From NCBI GenBank assembly GCA_023853785.1, contig JAJIRX010000837.1:1-58241 (forward strand): a stretch of 58,241 bases of DNA. The letters run 5' to 3'. Position 1 is the stretch's first letter. The number at the start of each line of letters is the position of its first letter. Source of the DNA: Psilocybe azurescens. Lineage: Eukaryota; Basidiomycota; Agaricomycetes; Agaricales; Agrocybaceae. A program made the position numbers and the translations under genes. Of the stretch, positions 22,851 to 35,251 are shown piece by piece. Below the pieces are notes generated by a model. The model ran no database searches and had not been told where the DNA came from. It worked only from the letters and a program-made list of their open reading frames with translations.

Positions 22851-23012
22851 GCATGAAATGCGTACGTCTCCGACTCGACTCGAGACTCGAGTATAATACA
22901 TATGTCAACCTTTCTGCATAGACCGACGCTGTCATAATCATTGTCAGCATACACAGCAGGCATGGGCAACGCCATTCCTTCTTCGTTCAATGGATGAAAA
23001 TCTGACAGATGA

Positions 23013-23028
23013 ACGCACGCACGCACGC
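23013..23028. repeat. (ACGC)4 microsatellite
   Basis: Four perfect ACGC units in a row; intergenic. Confidence 0.9.
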
Positions 23029-24249
23029 AACTCGAATCTCCGAGCGTTCAATTGCGATTTCGAGAGGAGACGGAACGTAAGTTCGCTTGCCTATTTTGGC
23101 TCAATTACCTATGCCCGCCCTCCCGGACTCAATTTTCTAGCATCGATTCATCTCGACTAGTCGACATCTAGGGATTTGGAGCCTTGGCGGCCGGCAGGAT
23201 TAATGAAAAAAATGAAAATCTTCTTCTCGACTTCTCAACGACTTCGAATTTAATTTAATTTTAATGAATATATAGATACCATGATACCATGATATCAGAT
23301 GATATCCATCTCGTCCGTTTCCACGTCTTCCCTTCCTTCAGTTTCTTCCTCCAAGTACGTGCTCCACGTCTTCCAGAAACCGGCGCCCGACGCATTGAAC
23401 GTGGAACCCCGCAGAACATTGGACACTTTCCTCCACCTTCATAAGTAGGCATGCTACTGAGCGTCTCTATTCTCAGCCATTAAACCCAATAGAATGCATA
23501 TGATTGCATCCGTTCCATTCCAAGCCACACGCTATCCGTGTTCACCCGCGCAATTACTCGAGAAGAAACTTCAATCGCCACGCCTCCTATCCGATTCAGA
23601 GACTAACACTCCCAGCTGTCGAGTAACCATCACTCTACTGCCTACAATCACGAGCCTCGTCAGAGCAGACTGAGATTAGACTGAGTCCAGACCCAGCTCT
23701 TCGATGTCCACTTTCGTCTGACTGCGTTATTCTTGCATACCTGCATTACCACCAACTCGACTTCACGCCACGTACATAGTACGTGTCATCGATACAAACC
23801 ATTCATAATGTGGCTCGACACCGCCAATATGCTTATCAAGTGCGCCAATCCCCAGTGCGCGGTAATACCACATATATGTACCTTCATTCACGTACAGCCA
23901 TGTCCACTGAGCCCGGAGTATTAATATGCCTGAGATTTGGGACTGGTTGTGCAATACTTCGAAGATATTATAGACCAAATGTGACAACTTCGCGTATCGC
24001 TAGGGATGCTGAGCAGTACTTGGGGATACGAGTCGCTGGCGCCATGGCTATCTGTCCTCCAGGCCCTTCCCGATCAATGGTTTCCAGCTTCAGCTAAATT
24101 TAATGGAAAAAATGACACAACCTACTAACACTGTATATATGTACTGTATACCTAGTGTCTTTCCAGTACTTAGCACCCGAGCTTACTCCGAGTCGATATG
24201 CACGCACTCGAAATCGACGCTCTGAATGTGAAAGTCGATATCTAACCGA

Positions 24250-25050
24250 TGAAGCAAGTAGTTTAGTCCGCAAAGAAATGATTAATTTTAAAGGTTCGCT
24301 TCATTTGCGATGCAGCAGCCGAGCTCTCCGCACTCAAGAACTCCATGAAATTGGGCATCGCCTTAATACCGCAATGCGCGGCCCTCATTGCATAGCGGGA
24401 TATATAGCAGAACTCGGAAATGGAAGCGTAGGATTTCCTGAGAAGCATTTCATGTGGCTCTTCGAATACGAGCTTCCATGCTTCGTTGTATCGGATCTAT
24501 GTGTTATGGTATGGACGACATTTAATATAAGTGATTGGTAGTGGATAATCGGAAAATTAAAATACCCAAGGCATATGAACTTCTGCAGGGAGACATTCTA
24601 ATAAGACTTCGTCCAAAGGTATGTGCTGACGAGAGAGCTGCAGAGCGGCCTCGTCGATAAGATCCGGAGCAAGATTTATTCCCGGCGACGACAACAATGA
24701 GCGCTTATTTACTCCTCTACTTTTTTCGTAGTTAGGCGAACGCTCCGAGTTTATTCTGAAGATTTGGGATGACTGTCTAAAAATATACAATTATGGAGGG
24801 AAGAAACAGCGAGAAGGCTTCCGCAAATTCTTCCTCGGTCAAGGTCCAGCACTAAGGAGGATCTTCATTTGGATATAGTAGTTAAATTCAAAGACCCAGA
24901 AGCTTCTGGGGCAGGCTGGGATACCAGATTATTACGCAGGAGCATATCTACTATACGAGCAGGTTCTGAAACGAGAAGGTTCGTTTGGAAACTCTGACTG
25001 AAAACTGTCGCTTGAAGTATGTTCGGAAAGTGGTGCAATGTGTTCATGGA
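24250..25050 (-). pseudogene. BTB/POZ family relic, minus strand
   Basis: Minus-strand blocks in family order. VSEPARIVDMLL followed by QPAPEASGSLNL (about 24970-24880) matches the helix after the central BTB strand. DLIDEAALQLSRQHIPLDEV then PAEVHMPW (about 24665-24560) matches the C-terminal signature shared with the copies at 3.96 kb and 37.2 kb. EAWKLVFEEPHEML (about 24490-24450) matches the SEAWGSIFEKAL block of the 36.8-37.9-kb gene. The blocks lie in different frames with stops between them, so the copy is broken. It sits just downstream of an F-box relic on the same strand, an arrangement repeated at 36.8-42 kb. Confidence 0.6.
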
Positions 25051-25329
25051 TGCTGGCGTAGCTATGTCCCATAACCACCCAGTCGGCTAGTCTTACCCAA
25101 GCCTCAAATCTATCGAGCTTTTATGAACTACGAAGACTCGAATATTTATAATCAAGGAGAAATGTGAGGCCACCTTACATGGAAATTTACTCTGGTGTAA
25201 GAAAAGTGGAAGGAAACGCTGAGGTCAAGCACCAACTAAGCTCTTGGCTCTTTCTTCGAAAAATTAACAAGGTTCCGATTCGGTGACCTAGAATAGTCAC
25301 AAGACGACTCAGACTTGGAAACAACACCG
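25051..25329. other. Spacer between F-box and BTB relics
   Basis: No gene recognised. F-box homology fades out at about 25330 (GVNWLGYK block). Confidence 0.4.
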
Positions 25330-25892
25330 CAAATGAGTTGTTTTATATCCCAACCAGTTAACACCAAATCTTCGCCGGTAATTACCTGTTCCACGATTCC
25401 TGAATTGAATCCATGACCATGTGCATGCTATGACAAGTCGGGCAGGCCACTCGAGAGGATCCACATACGAAACTCCTTGGAAATCACAGGGTATTGAGCA
25501 AGTAATGAGTCGATGTACGCCTGCCTTCCAATGGGTGAAGGTTGTACAGCGACATGTGAATGAGTTTTGAAAATGGGGAGTGCTTATGGTCGTATTATAT
25601 AGATCAAGCAGATGGCATCGAATAAGATGCAGCTCAGCCAGTGTAGAAGACGCTGGCAGTCTTTACAGACACCATGGGTAATAATGTAGGGCCCGAGTTG
25701 GAGAAACGAGAAGATATGAAGCAGAATTTCAACAGGCAGAGATTTTAGAGTGACCCCAGAGGCTTCTGTGAGCTCTTCGCTCCGCGGAAGTTGGAGAGGA
25801 TTTGTTTCATCAGAAATTAAACGATGTGCGAAGAGCAGAGACGCGCGCCGGCAAGAATTGAAAGCATTGTAAATGGAGTAGAGCAATCCCAT
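25330..25892 (-). pseudogene. F-box family copy 3, truncated
   Basis: The ATG at 25892 opens MGLLYSIYNAFNSC, then TLKSLPVEILLHIFSFLQLG and THGVCKDCQRLL: a good F-box (LPxExLxxIFSxL ... VCKxxxxL). Right after QRLL one base is missing compared with the other copies (CTTCTACACTGG against CTTCTACCACTGG), so the rest lies in other frames: LHPLEGRRTSTHYLL-like sequence and PARLVIACTW, ending at GVNWLGYK at about 25330. The C-terminal IPALLIW and ADW blocks are absent, so the copy is 3'-truncated as well as shifted. Confidence 0.7.
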
Positions 25893-26403
25893 GAACTTTC
25901 CTTCTGTGTACTCAGAGGAGGCGTACGAGAGTGTTAAGGGTCGCTTGAGAGATCTTCGTCGTAAAATGGTAGTGTAATGTGGTCAACTTGTGGCAAAGGG
26001 CTGCAAATGACAAGGCTGCACATTCTCCTCATGCTCATGTGATGTACTTGCTTTGTCACCTGACTCCAGACGCGTAATAAGGTGATGACCTCCTAGCGCG
26101 CTGAGCACAGGGGCGTGAACCTCAGCTACGTTCATTTTTTCACGTTTGTTTCAGCTCAAACGCTTTGTGCTCTAGTAACACTTATGTCTGATTTAAATAG
26201 CATATTCTCTAAAGGAAACCGATCTTGTAAGTTTTGATTACCCTTGTTTACAAAGTTATCTGTATTCACGCCCGCTCATCCTAAGCTCCCTCTTGATTTC
26301 CCTTTCGGAAGTAGCCCCCAATTATTGATCTTCGTAGTGATACGTGTTTTAGGTGCCAGCCTTCTTTCTAGAGTTTGGACGTGTGTTTGAACATTCAGAT
26401 ATA
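25893..26403. other. Intergenic, no gene recognised
   Basis: AT-rich stretch between the F-box relic and the tRNA gene; no family resemblance seen on either strand. Confidence 0.4.
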
Positions 26404-26525
26404 TCCCGCTTAGCTCAGCGGTAGAGCGCGTCACTAGTAATCACGTGATTATTCAAGATACTACTTTGGGAACTTCCCGAAACCAGTTCATGACGAGGCC
26501 AGTCGTTCAAATCGGCTAGCGGGAA
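26404..26525 (+). tRNA. tRNA-Thr (AGU anticodon) with 50-bp intron
   Basis: The acceptor TCCCGCT (26404-26410) pairs with AGCGGGA (26518-26524), with discriminator A. D arm GCTC-AGCGGTA-GAGC. Anticodon stem CGTCA (26429-26433) pairs with TGACG (26491-26495). The loop CTAGTAA places anticodon AGT at 26436-26438, decoding Thr ACU/ACC after inosine modification. The intron 26440-26489 begins one base 3' of the anticodon, the canonical nuclear position. T arm AGTCG-TTCAAAT-CGGCT. A TTTTT Pol III terminator follows at 26531-26535. All arms pair with at most a G-T wobble, so it should be functional. A second copy with 49-bp intron lies on the opposite strand at 38921-39041. Confidence 0.93.
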
Positions 26526-26530
26526 TATAA

Positions 26531-26535
26531 TTTTT
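26531..26535 (+). terminator. Pol III T-run terminator
   Basis: TTTTT five bases after the tRNA-Thr discriminator base, followed by a second T4. Confidence 0.8.
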
Positions 26536-27078
26536 GTTTTGCTTGACATTCTAAGAACGTTTTATTATAATGACCCTATTTTTGACTTGAATCCCTGTCT
26601 GACACTTCGCTCTCCATGAGTCAGGATAAGTCTTGATACTGATGCCTAAACATTTGCTGATAGGCCTTCGAAAAGCCTGGGGCCATTTTGCTTGTCATGA
26701 TTATGCACAATTTAATTTTCAGTTGAAATGCACTTTGTTATAAAGGCTTAGCGCTTACCATTTGGCAATGGCTTCTGCACGATTTTCGCTGGTCGATCCC
26801 CCAACAACTTCAACCCCAAGGTTAGTGTTTGTAAGCCTGACGGCTCACCGCTTCATACACAGTCCGAGCAACTAAATGCCAGAGTGTATTTATAGCGCCA
26901 TTTTGGTGTAACGGTTACGGCTTGTCGGACTGGCATGACTAGCTTACAATATTCTTCCATTGAGGCTCAGCGCTCAGCCTTCGTGGTGATGTGCTAATAC
27001 TGTCTTACTTTCTTCCTAGATACTGCGCACCTAAGTCTAGTCAATTAATCAGCTCAACTCGAAAAAAAAAATAACACG
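26536..27078. other. Intergenic, no gene recognised
   Basis: No coding signal identified. A tRNA-like A-box stretch at about 26890 was considered and rejected. Confidence 0.4.
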
Positions 27079-27444
27079 ATGCTCTATCCGTTCTACCCTT
27101 CACTTTCAATCGCTGTTGTAATCTTCTTACAATGTACGTTCTTCATTTACATGTATCTCCCTACTTTTAAACAGAGCGTACCCATAACCGTTCTCGCAGT
27201 CCCTGTCCCTTTGTTGGAAGCTAAGATTGGAGATGGTCCGAATGAAGGTAAAATCCTGGAAGCTAAATCCGCTGCAAAATCTGGTCAGCACTCAACGCAA
27301 AAGGCTGCCGTAAATGCGTGCTTTGTGGTGCTTGAGCTCTCTTCAATGACTAAGATTACCTCTCCATCCCATAGATATCATCTAAGAAACCGTCGTAGCG
27401 AAGCGAGACGCGGCTTATTTATTGTATTATGTAGTGCACAATAG
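27079..27444 (+). CDS. Hypothetical protein with N-terminal hydrophobic segment
   Basis: Open frame of 121 codons from an ATG at 27079. Residues 8-28 (SLSIAVVIFLQCTFFIYMYL) form a membrane-length hydrophobic stretch. The C-terminal part contains SHRYHLRNRRSEARR, which is strongly basic. A donor/acceptor pair inside (GTACGT at about 27134, AACAG at about 27174) could remove part of the hydrophobic stretch and change frame, so the coding model is uncertain. No family recognised. It stands alone between the tRNA and the C2H2 gene. Confidence 0.3.
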   Translation: MLYPFYPSLSIAVVIFLQCTFFIYMYLPTFKQSVPITVLAVPVPLLEAKIGDGPNEGKILEAKSAAKSGQHSTQKAAVNACFVVLELSSMTKITSPSHRYHLRNRRSEARRGLFIVLCSAQ

Positions 27445-28394
27445 TCCGAGTACTTAAGCGCATTCCGAGTGATTCTTTTGAAGTCTTGTACGTTAAGTCT
27501 TCGTCTACCTGGCGACATTCTCCGACACGAAGATAAAGTGCGAAATAACTTGTTGATTGTTGGATGGGCTAGATTAATTGGTTATTGTATGAACACAATG
27601 ACTGTGTCGTTAAAGGCCGTTAATATCGATTGTGGTCCTACTTTCATAAGTAAAGTTTCCTAACAATCGTCATCGTTATCGTAGAATGGTAGAAGAACCC
27701 GTGCCACCACTTAATCTTTCTGAACGATTAAGCGGGTCAGGCTTTTTCACGCGTCCCTTATTTGTTCAGATTCACCCTGAGAGATCCCAGCATTTGAAGT
27801 CGACTTCCGACCAGAGCATTCAGACATCCCTGCAATTTGAGAATATCATGGGTCGAGTACTAAGAAGCATGAACTTACTGGAGGCTTGCAAGAAATAAAC
27901 TGTATTCGATTTAGTATTTTAGCATGCTTTTATACTTAGAACTTCAAAGAAGTCCTTAGACTGTAGATTACAGGTCTATTACCGTAATCATCTAGTAATG
28001 CGACGAAGAGTCATCCATGTGAATTGTCACGGTACAGTAGCCTCAAGAACGAGCCGATAGTCAAATCAATAATTGTAGAAGAAAGAAAAGGAAGAATCCT
28101 CCTGTTGGGGTTATAGAGTACTGCGAGAAGAGATATAGATACGGAGCTGTCGAGCAAGAAAGCATATATGTAAAGGTGGAGGGTGGGGTCGCAGCTGTCC
28201 AAGGCCTGGCGGAAAAGGTAATTGAAACTTTTTAGTACTATGGTTATCGTTGTGGAATCTTGAATGAAATTCGTATCTGTCGTTATAATTCGTATCGAAA
28301 TCGCGATATCTGACAAAATGAAATACCCTTATGATGAAGATGGTGGGAAAGTCGATCCAAGAAATGCTGGTGGGGAAGGCGAAGCTCTGTGGGT
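27445..28394. other. Intergenic; short frames only
   Basis: A 70-codon frame at 27686-27898 (plus) has no recognised relatives. The 3' part overlaps the likely 3' UTR of the C2H2 gene. Confidence 0.4.
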
Positions 28395-29987
28395 TTAACA
28401 AACAAGAACGCGCCCTAGGATCACTCCGCCTCTACCTCCAAGCTCTATGTTTCGGAGGTCTTTACCCCCAAGACCGATGCCGTGTCCCAAGCCAGGACCA
28501 GGGAGGGTCCCGTTCCAGGCAACCGGGTGATAAGGCGCGACTCCGATGTTCTCATTCCAGGAGTCTCGTTCCTCTTTTGGATAATTGGGACGCACAGGTG
28601 GCAGAGGGATGGAAGTGGAGCGGTGACTGTCTTCTGACAGTAGATTTAGATTCTGGAGGGTAGCAGGGACCCACTGAGATGGAGATGGAGCGCGTCGTCG
28701 ACGTTTTTGCCCTGGAAGCTTGGGCGCCTTGACCGTAGGTGTGGCTCCGGAACCCTAGCAGATTGAGTGTTGGAGTGCGTGGTGAGACAGGAACCTCTTG
28801 ATACCGGCAGAGAGTAAGGCTGGGCATGCCCTCTTCTTAATTCTGGGCCTGGTGTATAGCTCTCTGCAGAAGAAAGAGTGACAGTCGAAGCCATTGGATT
28901 CGGTGTAATCGGGGAATCCATGCTCTCAGATGGGGAATCAGGAGTCGATTTTGATGGCGATGGGGTATTAACAGGCTTCAAGACGCAGCGTTTGACGTGC
29001 CTGTTCAGGTTCGAAGCAACGCCAAATCGGCGCCCGCAAATATCACAGACAAAAGCTAAGATAAATAAAAATGTAGTCAGTATTTGCTATGAATGGTGTA
29101 AGCATCAGTCAAACATACCTTTCTCTCCGGTGTGTACAAGGAGATGCTGCACAAATGATAAAGTCGTTATGAGACATTATCCTCGCATGGGACATAGTTA
29201 GACAGTAAGCTTACTTTTCGGAGTGTACTTGGACGATCAAAGCTGGGGTTTGGGGAGTGGATGATCAACTACCTGCATTTATGGTAAATGGATACAACAG
29301 TAACCCACCGTTTATGGCACATGGTGCATGCATGTTTCTTCTCCCGCGATAGGGATTCAGGAGCGTCTTCCTGGTTAGCAACCACCTGCTCCACAAGATG
29401 ATTAGGTCTAGCTGTGGCGGATGGACGATTGACGACGAGTGCGGAGGTCACAGGAAGCTGGTATCCAATCTGTGAGGGTTCTCCTTCAGATCGGCCGCTC
29501 GGATTCAGGAGAATAGCCATTGCTGCAGGAGTAGGAAGCTGAGGCGCAGGAGAGCGAACGGTAGATACATGATCCTCCGAGGTTTTAGAAATCCCAAAAT
29601 ATAATTCCTCTGCAGGTGGGGGGCGTAGATAGACGAAGATGCGTTTATTTCTCCCTCAGGAGCTCCAGTCCAGTCCCAAGTTTGTTGGCCATAGGCTGTT
29701 ATATCCTCGGTACCAGCAAAGGTAGTGTTAACCAAGGAGTTCCCGGCGAATCCCAAGCCGGTGGCGTCAAGAGTAGAGTCCACAAGACTTGAAGAGCAAA
29801 GTCTGGAGGTTGGCTCTCCGCGGTCAAGTAAGTAAGGATAGCTTGGATGTTGGTAAGCTAGCGATGATCCTCTTGAGAAGCCGATTGTAAAATTTTGAGC
29901 ATCATTTGAGGAAAGGTATGGGTCCTGAAGTAAAGGCTGGGAGGTGTAGTAATTGTGGTGTGGAGGAACGGCGTACTGCGCATGCAT
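28395..29987 (-). CDS. Two-finger C2H2 zinc-finger protein, probable transcription factor
   Basis: Spliced by eye. 5' coding runs from the ATG at 29987 to 29309; then exons 29242-29215, 29146-29119, 29055-28805 and 28754-28395; introns of 66, 68, 63 and 50 bp. Finger 1 is C-x2-C-x12-H-x3-H (CTMCHKRFDRPSTL...HLLVH), assembled across two introns. It is joined by the standard linker TGEK to finger 2, C-x2-C-x12-H-x3-C (CDICGRRFGVASNLNRH...C). The tail has PGQKRRRRAPSPS, then VPATLQNLNLLSE, EERDSWNEN and YHPVAWNGTLPGPGLG, a C-terminal arrangement I associate with basidiomycete two-finger proteins. The N-terminal part is Ser/Tyr/Pro-rich. One break: a G-run of six at 29618-29623 must be seven to join SSSIYAP to PAEELYFGISK. 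Nuclear DNA binding is expected; the target is unknown. Confidence 0.8.
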
Positions 29988-31205
29988 CGTAATGGTACTG
30001 GAAAAAGCGGGGAGTGAAACAGCGTTGGACTTGATGTTATATATTTTTTCCGATCTAATACGTCTCTTCATGCGAACGAGATGTGAATTTCGGAAGTCCA
30101 GGCACCTGCCATTGAGCTCTTGACCTTCGCTGAGTTTTTACGTAGACGGTCGCGGAGCTCATCCCGAACTGGGCCATTTTATCTTCCCTTTCACACGATC
30201 CTGCAGCTTCAGATGCGATCACTGCTTCACATTCATAGGAGTCTATGGAGCCTAACCAACCTGTAACCATCCGACCTTTTATTTATCTGATATCAATGCG
30301 CACTTGTGATCATATGCTCTCCCCACTTCGATTTCCCCTTGCGTATCAACTCCGTCCACATTTATGGGACTCCTCATGTTTTTACACATGTTGATTGACA
30401 GCAAACGCTGCATCGCAAGCCGTTCACGGATCTCTGGTTTCTAGAACCCTTGTATCCAGAAAGAAACAACGAGAACTCTCCAAAGGCACCCCAGGATATA
30501 TTCTTTTCTTTTTCAAGCAGTTTTGTATGTATTGCTGTCCGACAGTTACGATCCTCTCTTCTCTTACCTCATCGTTGCTGAGGCGTCAATTAATCAATTA
30601 CCGTATTTTTGAACCTTATTACCATGAGTCAAGTCTCTATTTGATGGTCATGTAGCGTCGACCAGGGGTTGACGGCGAAAGAAGGGCCCCAATACTCAAA
30701 TAAATGTTGGATCTGGTTGTACAAATCACCTCGAGTGCATGTCAAAAATATTTTAGAAAACGTCCATGTCTACCGTCTGGCTCAGAATTTAGCCCTTCAG
30801 TAACTAATAATCTGGTGTATCAACCCCCAAGGGCAACCACTAAAAGATCGACGCTTTTTATAACCATGTCAACTGTAATTCACAAAATGTCAGAGATGGT
30901 ACTCTCACCAACCTAGAAGTTTATAGAACACAGCAGAGAAACAAATGCATTGTGAAGATCGATTGAGCTTACACCATGTCTAAATGACAGATCGGAGAAC
31001 AAATTATCTATCACATCGTTCAAGAATACTTTACGACACTAGTTTCGCTTCCGGACGATCGCAAGTAAGAAACATCACCGTCACAACATTCAGAGATCGC
31101 CGTCCCTGACCAAAAAAACAAAGACGATCGAATCGATACCTGCCTTATCGTGGCCCATCTCATCTATTTATTTATGTACTTGTTGAATAATTTGTTGCCG
31201 GCTGA
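29988..31205. other. Intergenic, no gene recognised
   Basis: Upstream of the C2H2 gene and downstream of the GH-like gene. Short frames only (longest 86 codons at 30395-30655); none looks conserved. Confidence 0.4.
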
Positions 31206-34200
31206 TCAAACAAATTCAACATTCGTCCCGAAACAGTGAGAGAAAATTTTCAAGGACTCACTCTGTGCGAGACCTGCGACCTGACTCTCAAGCTGCTCCC
31301 TCGTCTTCTTACCTGCGACTCTGTCGACCGCGCTCAGTGCAATTTTTCCCAGCCCACTGCTTGAACCAATGCCGCCCGAAGCAGAAGGAAAACCTGGCGC
31401 GGTCAAAGGTTTCCCGTACGACGGCCCAGAATGCGCAGGAGGTCCTATAAATAAACAAATTAACCATTCATCATATCACTAAGAGAAGATTGCCATCCAA
31501 CAAAAAACGTGGGGGTGACAAAGCGAAACGGAGAAAGGACTCACGAGGATGTAGAGCAGGAGGGACCCATGCTGAAGAAGTCGTGGCCGGTTGTGGGTAA
31601 TCGTAATTAGACGGTCCGCTTGGTCCAGGGAAAGATGGGGCAGACGATCCGTACTGTGAAGGATAGGGATAGGCAGCTGGGGGCCTGAGGACATGTCGAC
31701 GTTGCTGCTACCGCCGCTGCTGTTACCAAAATAGCCACCTTCATTCCCAGTACCTGAAGCTTGAGCTTGAGGGAAGTACATATCGGGACTATGTGGCTGG
31801 TAAGAGCTCAATGGAGGTGACCCCCTGGGTTAGACGATGGGAATGAAGGTCCCGTATACTGCTGTGGTACAGGAGGTTGGGAATGGCTATAGGGCCCTGA
31901 GGTATACGTTGACTGAGAGGGGGAATGCAGATGCGCCCACACCAAGGGGGCTACGGGGAGGGGAGCCATGTGGGGTTGGGCCACTTGACCATGCATAACT
32001 CGATCCGTGCATCGGCTGATATCCCGATCCTGTTGCTTGTCCAGGATAGGAAGACCCACCTTGACCAGGATATGTTGATACTACAGACGTGTACGATGGC
32101 CCATTCGGGAAGCCGTGAGCTGAAGAGCTCTGTCCTTGAGCGTATGGACCAGTAGTCGAAGGTCTAGGAGGATATGAAGAGACAGATTGCAACGAATAAG
32201 GAGTGGGATTAAAGGAATTAGATGGGCTCTGAGTATTAGGATATGGCGATACAGGACGGTGGTCGGAATTAGACGCGCTGGAGTAGCTTCCAGGACTAAT
32301 AGGATTAGAAGCTGCCGAGGACGGCCTGCCACTAATCGTGGAACTCGGGCGCAAAGATGTCCCTCCAGCTACGTTCGAGGAGGCAGAAAATGACTGAGGT
32401 CTCGTCAGAGTAGCTCCTCCGGACTGCACAGGATACGTTGAATGCGGTACAGCAGGGGGAGCATTCGCCGTCTGATTGGGACGCACGTTCCATTCTTGAG
32501 TAGGCCACTGTTCCTGGGACCATGAGCTAGATACGGAGTCCTCCTGTACGGGCGACTGCACATGAATAGCAGAGGAAACAGCAGAGGTGTTCTGATAACC
32601 TTGCTGCGAATGTGGTCTCGAAATCTGCGAGATCGTACCTGACTGACTCGAAGGACGCGAATGCCTACCAGAATATTGAGAAGGAGGTGCGTGCGCAGGA
32701 TTGTGAACCACCGAGTGAGCCGTATGAGTCGGCGAAGACGACTCAGTAGATGCACTTCCTCCAGTTTGAGTGCTTCCACCGACTCGATATCCAGAATCTG
32801 AGATGCTCTGTCGTCCAAGCCCGTGCGTAAGACTCGCGATAGGATCTTGCTGCTGACGTTGAAATGCTCCGGGACCACTAGTATTGGCACTGGGAGAGTA
32901 AGAAGAAGAAGAAGAGGGTCCAGCATAACCTGAAGGATTAATCGCCGGAGAACCCGTACGGTGGGACTGGAGTGCAGCAGGTTGGGGTGCGATTGCCATT
33001 GCCGCGGGAGAAGCGTATCCCACGGAGGTCAGTGGTGTAGATCCCGTCGACATACCAGGATTGCGTACGGCAGGGCCAGGAGCGACAGTAGATTGTATTG
33101 GAGAAGGGTTAGACACAGATGTAGCTGGTATCTCTGCAGCCTCAAGACTGTAAGGCGGGGAGGTAGATCTTCCTTTTCTTCTTTCTGCGTTGCGAGCCAT
33201 TCTGCGTATGTTTGACCATCAGCGTCAGTGGATGGGGCACCACTTGTACCTGCACCACTACTACTACCGGTTACAGTATATGACGAACCAGAGACAAAGT
33301 CCCCAGACTTCTGACTAACTGCTTCATACCTTGGACGCGAAGACCAGTAGTCCTGCAGTTCCTTAACCGGAAAGGTCTCATGTATTCTTCGTTCGCTGCG
33401 CAGGCCTTCGCCGGCAAAGCCACATATTCTCATATACCTATTTTTGAGACACCGACAAATTGAATCAGAGATGTGTGCTGCGGTGTGATTTGGGAGAAAA
33501 GAATGTCACCGACCAATCGGATGGCAGATCATATCCATCTTCATCTAGGGCCATAAACCTGAATTTGTCCGATTCGGGGAGATTCCGTTTATGTTCGACG
33601 ATAGGCATAAATGCGGTGCCTTCGTCGTATCTGTTTGTGTACAAGGGCAGGTTAGCAAACATTAATATGTGAATTGATGGGCTCTTATTCTTACTCATCC
33701 CACATCGCCCCGTACAGGGTGCGAACTCCTAGTCGTTTTGCATTAGATATCTGCTTCCACAAGAAACGACCACCATTCCGTTTGATGTTGTTGAAACCCC
33801 ATTTCCCTTCAGACAAGTTGAATCCCTAACCAGAGTGATATTCTATGAGAGGGTGCCGAATTGTTAGACAGGGTAGACGCACCGATCCTCCAGGAAACAC
33901 GACTGGAATATAATCTATCTTTCTTCCCCCACCTGCATCATTGTGTTTCTTGATAAAATCGGCATCTCCTTTCATTTTCGACTCGGAAAATTCATCTGCT
34001 TCCTGCTCTGTGTTATACCTGCCAATCGTCCATGGTGAAATGGCATCGAAATCGTTCATCCATACATTCAAGAACGCCGGGTTCCTATCGGCATCTCCTT
34101 CCGCAGTACGCCAACTGGCAGGTGTCCCGCCCATGATGTACACACCGCCCGGTGTTGTATCGCGGAAAAACTGTGTGATGGAATGCACAAGCTCGGGGGT

Positions 34201-35251
34201 GTGTTTGGTATTATCGAAACCGAAACCTAGACCAGTTTTGAGCTATCTCATCTCTGAGTCTGATTAATGCTAGAAGAATTCACCCCATAATGCTATGACT
34301 GGCTTTCCTTTCTCCCTGAGATAGTTTGGACTGTCCAAAACGCCTTTGTTACGAACGAGATGCCCCCAATCACGTTCTAAGATGCGTTGAATGCGGTCAG
34401 GAGCCACGCCTGATACGTCGTACCTGTCATTAATAAGCGAAAATGACATGTCTCAGTACGTTTTCTTGATGGTCCAACATAGACGTTAGGCAGTCAACCG
34501 TGGAACAGAGCAAAATTAAAATGCAGAGGTCGAATGAGAGATGAAAAGTCACTAGGAAACTCACATAATTGCGAAAACGCGGCCCTCTCTTTCTGCCGCT
34601 TCTTTGACACGATCTCCCACTTCGTCCCGTATTCTCATGATCCCTTCGTTGCCAGCTTCAAGATCGCACTGCCCGGCAAATCGCTGTAGAAACGCGCCAT
34701 CCACTCCGTGTTCAGCCATCCAATGAAAATGCCTATATATATGAAATATCATGCTGGGTAGCAACGGCAACTCGCCCACATACCTTTGAACCGTTTTGGC
34801 ATTGCGTGAAGAAAAGAGAAAGACGGGATCTCCTGCTTTGGTTTTGAGTCCTGGTGCTGGGAACAGTTCTGAGGGAGAGTACGATGAGACATCTGGCCAG
34901 ACATCTGTGTTGGGCCGTCCACCGTCTGGTATTGGATAGTTGAACCAGTGTAGCCAACCATGATGGCCTGGTCCAACAGGCTCTCCGTCTCCATTGCAAG
35001 TGAACCTGTTTGGACAAGGGAGCAGTAAGCATGAGGCAGGTGTCCTTAGGTCCCACCATAAGAGGCACTAATCCCGAGTTTTCGACTGACCATCCTTGAT
35101 ATCCAACAAGAAACTTGTCTTGGATAGTTGAAGCATTCGCTCTATGCCGTGCAGCACAGCAGTTAGTACATCGTAGGATATCAGAAAGAGATTTATTGCC
35201 GCACCTTTTCAAAATCCTCCCTGCAGCATTAGTAGAGCTAGAGTTCGCCAT
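31206..35251 (-). CDS. GH71/GH99-like glycoside hydrolase with long Ser/Pro-rich PPxY tail
   Basis: The ATG at 35251 gives MANSSSTNAAG; spliced coding then reads DKFLVGYQGWFTCNGDGEPV, WLHWFNYPIPDG, FLFSSRNAKTV, HFHWMAEHGVDGAFLQRFAG, EGRVFAIMYDVSG, GKPVIALWGFGFDN, PGGVYIMGGTPASWR, DAISPWTIGRY, DYIPVVFPGGSGFNLSE, YGAMWDEYDEGTAFMP and LDEDGYDLPSDWYMRICGFA. These are the blocks of the xylosidase/arabinosidase-annotated GH71/GH99-like family of fungi. At least six introns. After RRIHETFP the protein continues with EAVSQKSGDF, a linker, QTYAEWLATQKEEKEDLPPPPYSLEA (PPxY) and about 500 Ser/Pro/Gly/Tyr-rich residues ending near LGKIALSAVDRVAGKK. The tail needs one-base corrections at four runs (33157-33160, 31946-31950, 31821-31825, 31679-31683). 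No signal peptide is visible, so it may be intracellular. Substrate unknown. Confidence 0.75.

Larger units (their letters stand above)
22623..24249. other. Intergenic region with simple repeats and one possible exon
   Basis: No firm gene. Simple repeats lie at 22823-22850 and 23013-23028. On the minus strand at about 23412-23276 an open stretch reads KVSNVLRGSTFNASGAGFW, is followed by an acidic ETEGREDVETDEMDII end, and then stops. It looks like the last exon of a small protein, but I could not find a convincing upstream exon. Confidence 0.3.

Noticed and set aside
26888..26990. Possible third tRNA gene: GGTGTAACGGTTACGG resembles a D arm/A box
   Set aside because: No T-arm (B box, GGTTCRANYCC-like) follows at a workable distance and no acceptor stem pairs with GCGCCAT; probably chance or a tRNA relic.
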